NCBI RefSeq assembly: GCF_001598055.1
Contig: NZ_CP014844.1
Span: 1 to 64,000, forward strand
Direction of reading: 5' to 3'
From: Cupriavidus nantongensis
GTDB taxonomy: Bacteria > Pseudomonadota > Gammaproteobacteria > Burkholderiales > Burkholderiaceae
Length of the DNA: 64,000 nt
Below, piece after piece: positions 63,171 to 64,000 of the stretch; within the stretch, counting starts at the first letter, position 1; every line of letters starts with the position of its first letter. Both the position numbers and the translations under genes were made by a program. Under the pieces are notes generated by a model, which did no database searches, was not told the DNA's origin, and was given only the letters and a program-made list of their open reading frames with translations.

Positions 63171-64000
63171 TCAGCGGCGCGCCAGCGCCCTGCCCGCCCA
63201 CAGGCGCTGGCCGAACACGTTGAGCAGCAGCCCCGCCATCACCACCGCGGCGCCGATCCACTGCTTGCCGGACAGGTCCTCGCCCAGCAGCACGTGCGCC
63301 GACACCAGCCCCACCACCGGCACCAGCAGCGTCAGCGGCGCCACCTGGCTGGCCGGATAGCGCGTCAGCAGCCGGCCCCACATGGTGTAGCCGAACACCG
63401 TCGCCGCGAACGCCAGGTACGCCACCGCGAACACCGCCATGCCCGACACCTGCGTCACGCTTTGCACGATGCGCGCGGGTCCCTCGAACCACAGCGACAG
63501 CAGCGCGAACGGCACGATCGGCACCAGCGCGCCCCAGATTACCAGCCCGAGCAGGTCCACGGGGCCGATCTTCTTGCTGACGATATTGCCGCTGGCCCAG
63601 CAGAACGCCGCGCACAGCGTCAGCACGAAGCCCGCCGCGCTCATGCCGCCCATGCTGCCCGCACCGGCGCCGATCAGCGCCAGCCCGCCGGCCGCCACCG
63701 CCATGCCGGCGACGTTGTGCCAGCGCACCGGCTCGCTCAGCCACAGCGCGGCGATCGCCAGCGTGAAGAAGGCCTGCGACTGCAGCACCAGCGATGCCAG
63801 GCCGGCCGGCATGCCGACCGCCATGGCATAGAACAGGAAGGCGAACTGGCCCAGGCTGATGGTGGCGCCGTAGGCCAGCAGCAGCCGCCACGGCACGCGC
63901 GGGCGCGGCACGAAGAAGATGGCCGGGAACGCCACCAGCAGGAAGCGCAGCGCCCCCAGCAGCATCGGCGGCACGCCCGCCAGCCCGACCTTGATCACGA
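63171..64000 (-). CDS. DMT-family (EamA) exporter, cut by the window edge
   Basis: About 276 residues of an EamA-type drug/metabolite transporter with two five-helix repeats. The first visible residues (M-I-K-V-G-L-A-G-V-P-P) are inside the first EamA repeat, so the true start is outside the window. The end has S-A-H-V-L-L-G-E-D-L-S-G-K-Q-W-I-G-A-A-V-V, the typical second-repeat close. It is unrelated to the sox genes and reads on the same strand. Confidence 0.85.
   Translation of the reverse strand, partial: VIKVGLAGVPPMLLGALRFLLVAFPAIFFVPRPRVPWRLLLAYGATISLGQFAFLFYAMAVGMPAGLASLVLQSQAFFTLAIAALWLSEPVRWHNVAGMAVAAGGLALIGAGAGSMGGMSAAGFVLTLCAAFCWASGNIVSKKIGPVDLLGLVIWGALVPIVPFALLSLWFEGPARIVQSVTQVSGMAVFAVAYLAFAATVFGYTMWGRLLTRYPASQVAPLTLLVPVVGLVSAHVLLGEDLSGKQWIGAAVVMAGLLLNVFGQRLWAGRALARR

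Noticed and set aside
1..64000. CRISPR arrays, insertion sequences or prophage genes
   Set aside because: No regularly spaced repeats, transposase, integrase or phage structural gene was found; VgrG is phage-tail-like but belongs to a secretion system.

Overview
The window looks like chromosomal DNA of a Cupriavidus-type member of the Burkholderiales. It has very high GC in third codon positions. It carries a phenylacetyl-CoA epoxidase operon with a TetR-type regulator, a flavohemoprotein/NsrR pair, a full type II secretion locus, a fused indolepyruvate oxidoreductase and a complete sox cluster. The genus is an inference from gene content and protein style, not from a search.

Layout. Positions 1-270 look like the leader and promoter of an rRNA operon that runs leftwards out of the window. 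437-2776 holds a DUF488 gene, a SpmA/SpmB-like membrane protein, a candidate small RNA (about 2241-2299) and a DUF1488 gene. 2797-9033 holds a universal stress protein, paaABCDE, a DUF1835 gene and a paaR-like regulator; a TetR-type palindrome lies inside the paaA promoter. 9045-14059 holds a Kef-type antiporter with its flavoprotein partner, a GNAT protein, an Lrp regulator and a four-EF-hand secreted protein. 14214-28810 is the type II secretion locus: gspC on the minus strand and gspGHIJKLMNDEF on the plus strand, with an hmp-nsrR nitric oxide module between the two parts. 28912-43812 holds mostly metabolic and transport genes: a NYN/LOTUS protein, the 1205-residue indolepyruvate ferredoxin oxidoreductase, an HD-domain protein, GFA, VOC, three MFS transporters, a LigB-type dioxygenase, a DUF2314-like protein, tag and a CDF transporter. 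44010-48158 holds a small helical protein, a large lipoprotein with propeller-like repeats behind a 620-base gap, and a glycosyltransferase-like protein.

48182-53922 is an orphan type VI secretion tip module, vgrG - peptidoglycan-hydrolase effector - exported putative immunity protein. It sits beside a tRNA-Ala(CGC) gene, and its two distal genes have clearly lower GC than the rest. 54301-63064 is the sox thiosulfate-oxidation cluster in the order regulator-soxC-soxD-cytochrome c-soxY-soxZ-dsrE-soxA-soxX-tlpA-soxB. The right edge cuts a DMT-family exporter.

How the genes fit together. The paa epoxidase and the indolepyruvate oxidoreductase could act in series on aromatic amino acid carbon (arylpyruvate to aryl-acetyl-CoA to ring epoxide). 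The sox genes give lithotrophic electrons under an ArsR-type repressor with conserved cysteines. The type II and type VI genes serve protein export and contact-dependent competition. The most novel-looking items are the vgrG-effector-immunity module with its unusual M23 site, the candidate anti-Shine-Dalgarno small RNA, the lipoprotein with clustered upstream repeats, and the SoxD C-terminal domain that is nearly duplicated by the neighbouring cytochrome gene.
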